Source: Anaerolineales bacterium UBA2181 (GTDB lineage: Bacteria; Chloroflexota; Anaerolineae; Promineifilales; UBA4811). Taken from it: a stretch of DNA of 64,000 bases. The DNA is taken from contig DCVT01000006.1 of the NCBI GenBank assembly GCA_002328075.1, forward strand, positions 1-64,000. Direction: 5' to 3'. A model generated the notes under the pieces. That model was not told the origin of the DNA. It was given only the letters and a program-made list of their open reading frames with translations, and made no database searches. Position numbers and translations under genes: made by a program. Below are positions 61,079-64,000 of the stretch, in pieces. Numbering within the stretch: the stretch's first letter is position 1; each line of letters opens with the position of its first letter.

Positions 61079-61106
61079 TTGACGTTTCGGCCAACACGAG
61101 TATACT
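61079..61106 (+). promoter_or_regulatory. Promoter of the selenoprotein peroxiredoxin gene
   Basis: TTGACG (61079-61084), 16-nt spacer, TATACT (61101-61106). It predicts a leader of about 140 nt before ATG 61253, which carries no recognised riboswitch. Confidence 0.6.
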
Positions 61107-61252
61107 GGCCTCGAGGTCAAGAGGTCGGCTGCACGCCTTTGGATTGCGAGGAAACACACCTGACATCGCAGGTCTGCGCAGTTGAAGAAGGCGGCGTTGC
61201 ACTGCACGGTGCAACGATTAAGGGAGCGGGTGTTCGAAATCAGGAGAGCAAT

Positions 61253-61960
61253 ATGAGCGAACCCAAGGATTCATGTGTACAACCGGCCCGCGGAATCATC
61301 GGCAAGCCACCATCCGCGGATATACCTGCCACGCCAGCACAGGAGGTCAACGTGGAACTAGCACGTGTAGGTCAAAAGGCGCCGGATTTTGAGGCCGGCG
61401 CCTATTTTGGCGGAGGTTTCAAAAACGTTCGCCTTTCGGATTACGCAGGCAAGTGGGTAGTCATCTGTTTCTACCCAGGCGACTTTACCTTTGTCTGACC
61501 GACGGAGCTGTCGGCAGTTGCCGTCAGATATCCCGAGTTTCGGGCTCTCGGCGTGGAGGTCCTCTCTCTGAGTACTGACAGCCGATTTGTCCACAAGATA
61601 TGGCAAGAGGAAGAACTGTCCAAGATGGTGGACGGCGGTGTGCCGTTCCCCATGCTCTCCGATGCGGGAGGGAAAATCGGCCGCGCGTATGGCGTTTATG
61701 ATGAGGCGGCCGGTGTGGATATCCGCGGGCGCTTTATCATCGACCCAGACGGCGTGATCCGCGCCATGGAGGTGCTGACCCCCGAAGTAGGCCGAAACGT
61801 GGATGAATTGCTGCGGCAGGTCAAGGCCTTCCAACACGTGGTAAAGACCGGCGAGGTCACGCCCTCAGGCTGGCAACCCGGCACGCCCACACTCAAACCC
61901 GGACCGAGCTTGGTAGGTAAGGTCTGGAAAGAGTGGCAACCACGGATCATCTACAAATAG
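61253..61960 (+). CDS. prxU: Selenocysteine-containing peroxiredoxin (UGA decoded as Sec82)
   Basis: Read through the TGA at 61496-61498, this is a 235-residue AhpC/Prx-family peroxidase. It has VGQKAPDFEAGAYFGGGF, the active-site strand CFYPGDFTFV-U-PTELSAVAV and LSLSTDSRFVHKIW. VPFPMLSDAGGKIGRAYGV and RGRFIIDPDGVIRAMEVL follow. In ordinary family members the residue in place of U is the peroxidatic Cys (FTFVCPTE). Both sides are in one frame with no other lesion, and a hairpin begins right after the TGA. The usual C-terminal resolving Cys (EVCP) is Thr (GEVTPSGWQPG); only Cys8 and the Cys near 74 remain. CAGGAGAG precedes the ATG. It reduces peroxides with Se catalysis. Confidence 0.93.
61501..61525 (+). 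promoter_or_regulatory. Candidate bacterial SECIS hairpin
   Basis: Immediately 3' of the TGA: outer stem GACGG (61501-61505) / CCGTC (61521-61525), a small internal loop, inner stem CTG (61508-61510) / CAG (61515-61517) and loop TCGG, placed 13-16 nt after the TGA. An alternative pairing, CCGAC (61499-61503) / GTCGG (61510-61514), is also possible. A stem-loop with a G-containing apical loop at this distance is what SelB needs. Confidence 0.6.
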
Positions 61961-62045
61961 AATCGACGAGCTTCGGGTACCCGCTCCCGTCCTTCTAGCA
62001 AGACAAAGCCGACCACAGAAAGTCGACCCCCCGTGCGCTGATCCG

Positions 62046-62068
62046 CCCCCCGGCAGCAGAGCGGGGGG
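62046..62068 (+). terminator. Terminator-like hairpin after prxU
   Basis: Stem CCCCCCG (62046-62052) / CGGGGGG (62062-62068) with a 9-nt loop, followed by TTGCTGTTT. It lies in the 263-nt gap between the convergent prxU and nucleotidyltransferase genes; nothing else was recognised in that gap. Confidence 0.55.
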
Positions 62069-62223
62069 TTGCTGTTTACAGCACCGACAGCGAACAGCCG
62101 TTATTCCTGACACCGGGCGCTGACCGGCCGCATGACCGTTGTTGGCCGCTAACGTCAGCGCAACCAGTCAAGTCCATCACTAGCACGGCCGCAACGACGG
62201 GAAGCCGACTGGGGGTACTGCGC

Positions 62224-64000
62224 TCACTCGTTCGGGTGCCCGGCCAACAAGCCCTCCAGAAAGTCGTCCTCCTGCTCATCGCCGACAATCTGGCCGTCCA
62301 ATCGCGCGTAGAGTAGCGCTCGCAGCAGTTCCCCATACCGCGGGCCCGGTTTGATGCCACGATTGATCAGGTGATGACCGGTGGTGTGAATCCGCACCGG
62401 CGACCATTCATGCACATATCGTTCTATCCGGTTTCCGACTGCCTCCTCACCGACCGCTGCTGCTGCCATCAACAAGACGGATAACGGATAAGGGGCCAAC
62501 AAACGGTGCACTTCGCTGGGCAAAACTGCCTGCGCCAGTTGTCCGAAATCCCGTTTCAGCGCATGCAGCAATCGCGTGCTTTCCACAGTCATGTGTTGCA
62601 CCTTGAGCCGGCGCTGCAGCCCCTCCAGTGAGTGCTGATCCAAACGGAAGGTAAGCATGCCGAAATAGCAGAGCTCGACCAGGTATGCATCCACTTGCGG
62701 TGCCCATGTGGGTTCGCGCAGCAGGTTGCGCACCCGCACGAAACGTTCTTCGACCCAGCTATCGAACGCCAGATCCGGATGGATCTGCGCCAAGACGCCC
62801 AGTTGACTCAGCCGGGCGAATCCCAGCTCGGGTTTGGGTTCGCGGAGCAGCAACTCTAGCTCATGACGAATTCGGTCGCCCGACACCCGGTCCAACAGGT
62901 TCACCGATTGGTGCAAGAGCTCCTCGGTTCGCTCCTCGATGCGAAAGCCCAACCGCTGCTCGAACCTGACTGCCCGCAGTATACGGGTCGGGTCATCGAT
63001 GAAACTGAGGCTGTGCAGAACACGCACCAGGCCACGTTCCAGGTCGCGCTTGCCGCCGTAGAAATCCAGCAGCTCACCGAATCGGTCCGGATTCAACCGA
63101 ACGGCCAACGTGTTGATGGTAAAGTCCCGGCGGTGAAGGTCCAACTTAATCGAACCCCGGGTGACTTCGGGCAACGCCGTCGGGTGCTCATAAAACTCGC
63201 TGCGCGCCGTGACGAAATCAATGGCATTGGGCAGCACAAACCCACTACCCGGCAACTCGCCAAACCTGGCCCACATAGCGGGATCGATGATCCATTTGGC
63301 AGTGCCAAAGCGGGTATGGGTGCGGACACGGCCGCCGAATAGGCCAGCCACCTTCTTGGCCAACGAAATCGCGTCTCCCTCAACTACCATGTCCAGATCC
63401 ATGGTGGGAGTATCCAGCAGGATATCTCGCACCACGCCAGCCACCAGAAATAGGTCCACACCCAAATCCTGACCGACGACTCCGACCTGGCGCACCAACT
63501 GCAATACCGGCTCGGGTATCGTCCGCTCCATACGCGACCGCATCTCCTCCCTTTCGGCGCCGACAATCCGGGGCTTCCAAAGGTTGATGACATCGGTTCG
63601 GGTCACAACGCCAATCACCTCCCCGTCCTTTTCCGAGACAACGGGCACCTGCCCCCATCCGTGCTCCATCATAAGGGTTTGGAGACGGGTCACCGGGTCA
63701 CTGGGCGTCACAGTGACCTCGCCAGGCAACATGAAGCGTCGAACGCCGGCGTGACCAAGCTTGTGCTGTAAAGCGCGATCGATGTCGCGACGGGTCAACA
63801 GCCCAACGACGCGACCGCCTTCCACTACCGGATACCCCTCGTGTCCAACCTTGAGGACCCGCTGGTTTGCCTCATCAATGGTCGTTTCTGACGAGATCGT
63901 TTCGACGCCGTGTGACATGATCTGGGCGACCGTGGTGATCGGTTGCACAAAATCGGGCAGCAAACTCAGTAACTCGGACCGGGCTTCTGCCAGGCTCCGG
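62224..64000 (-). CDS. CBS-domain tRNA nucleotidyltransferase / poly(A) polymerase family protein, 5' end beyond the window
   Basis: The reading frame is still open at the right edge, so the N-terminus is missing (592 codons seen). Two CBS domains (IMSHGVETISSETTIDEANQRVL; VTVTPSDPVTRLQTLMMEHGWGQ, shown in part) precede the class-II nucleotidyltransferase head with FLVAGVVRDILL and the metal pair TMDLDMVVEGDA. RRDFTINTLAVRLNPD, LHSLSFIDDPTRILRAVRFEQRLGF and a helical tail follow. Proteins of this layout usually start with a DHH domain. It may add CCA to tRNAs, needed because the tRNAs here lack it. Confidence 0.88.
   Translation of the reverse strand, partial: RSLAEARSELLSLLPDFVQPITTVAQIMSHGVETISSETTIDEANQRVLKVGHEGYPVVEGGRVVGLLTRRDIDRALQHKLGHAGVRRFMLPGEVTVTPSDPVTRLQTLMMEHGWGQVPVVSEKDGEVIGVVTRTDVINLWKPRIVGAEREEMRSRMERTIPEPVLQLVRQVGVVGQDLGVDLFLVAGVVRDILLDTPTMDLDMVVEGDAISLAKKVAGLFGGRVRTHTRFGTAKWIIDPAMWARFGELPGSGFVLPNAIDFVTARSEFYEHPTALPEVTRGSIKLDLHRRDFTINTLAVRLNPDRFGELLDFYGGKRDLERGLVRVLHSLSFIDDPTRILRAVRFEQRLGFRIEERTEELLHQSVNLLDRVSGDRIRHELELLLREPKPELGFARLSQLGVLAQIHPDLAFDSWVEERFVRVRNLLREPTWAPQVDAYLVELCYFGMLTFRLDQHSLEGLQRRLKVQHMTVESTRLLHALKRDFGQLAQAVLPSEVHRLLAPYPLSVLLMAAAAVGEEAVGNRIERYVHEWSPVRIHTTGHHLINRGIKPGPRYGELLRALLYARLDGQIVGDEQEDDFLEGLLAGHPNE

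Noticed and set aside
61553..61960. Separate 135-residue protein downstream of a truncated peroxiredoxin
   Set aside because: It is in the same frame as the upstream part and lacks its own ribosome-binding site. The pieces form one continuous peroxiredoxin when TGA is read as Sec.

Overview
The window is a high-GC bacterial chromosome segment. It most resembles Chloroflexota (Anaerolineae/Caldilineae-like), an inference from the mix of families: a MoaD-MoaE fusion, short SH3-tailed membrane proteins rich in Thr/Pro, tandem DUF350, an Ntn-type DUF1028 protein, a sortase, MurJ, and LysM/M23 proteins. The three tRNAs (Thr-CGT, Arg-TCT, Val-CAC) lack an encoded CCA, and a CCA-adding-type nucleotidyltransferase runs off the right edge. 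Promoters are easy to read: TTGCC/TTGAC-like -35 boxes lie 16-17 nt from TATAAT-like -10 boxes. Several genes begin 6-7 nt after the -10 box, so their mRNAs should be leaderless.

Layout. 0-6.6 kb is housekeeping: sfsA, fused molybdopterin synthase, a YgbA-like protein, a Ca2+/H+ exchanger, a lipid kinase, tRNA-Thr, a ResB-like protein and uridine kinase. 6.7-36 kb is a large surface-glycan locus. It starts with a tightly overlapping wbpD-E-B-A set that should make a UDP-2,3-diacetamido-glucuronic acid; a 2-epimerase (WbpI/WecB type) at 29.3 kb could turn this into the manno form. A strong promoter with a 21-bp palindrome precedes an EPS-type MarR regulator at 10.8 kb. A visibly lower-GC block at 11.3-28 kb follows. 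It carries a pseudaminic-acid pathway (pseB, pseC, an SpsF-type cytidylyltransferase, a PseG-GNAT fusion, pseI), a flippase, glycosyltransferases, and an amidotransferase cassette: two intact WbpG-like ATP-PPi enzymes around HisH2/HisF2. A third amidotransferase copy and an adjoining methylase are broken. After a VapBC pair come a giant O-antigen-ligase/TPR protein and a WecA/TagO-type initiating transferase. Together these give precursor synthesis, lipid-linked initiation, assembly, export and ligation.

36-46 kb holds a membrane cyclophilin, a VTT-domain protein, a single-domain response regulator, DUF192, a LysM-M23 protein, DUF350, an unrecognised gene pair, tRNA-Arg, rlmI and ligA. 46-52 kb is DNA repair (alkyltransferase-like protein, PHP protein, uvrB, uvrC). 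52-60 kb has a degenerate PP2C/SH3 protein, an RfaE2-like nucleotidyltransferase, murJ, a methyltransferase, a class-D-like sortase with a small partner, a histidine kinase and tRNA-Val.

The most striking item is at 61.25-61.96 kb. It is a peroxiredoxin gene whose peroxidatic-Cys codon is an in-frame TGA followed directly by a hairpin, and the coding frame continues with full peroxiredoxin homology. This is almost certainly a selenocysteine peroxiredoxin that also lacks the usual resolving Cys. A conventional gene caller would split or truncate it.
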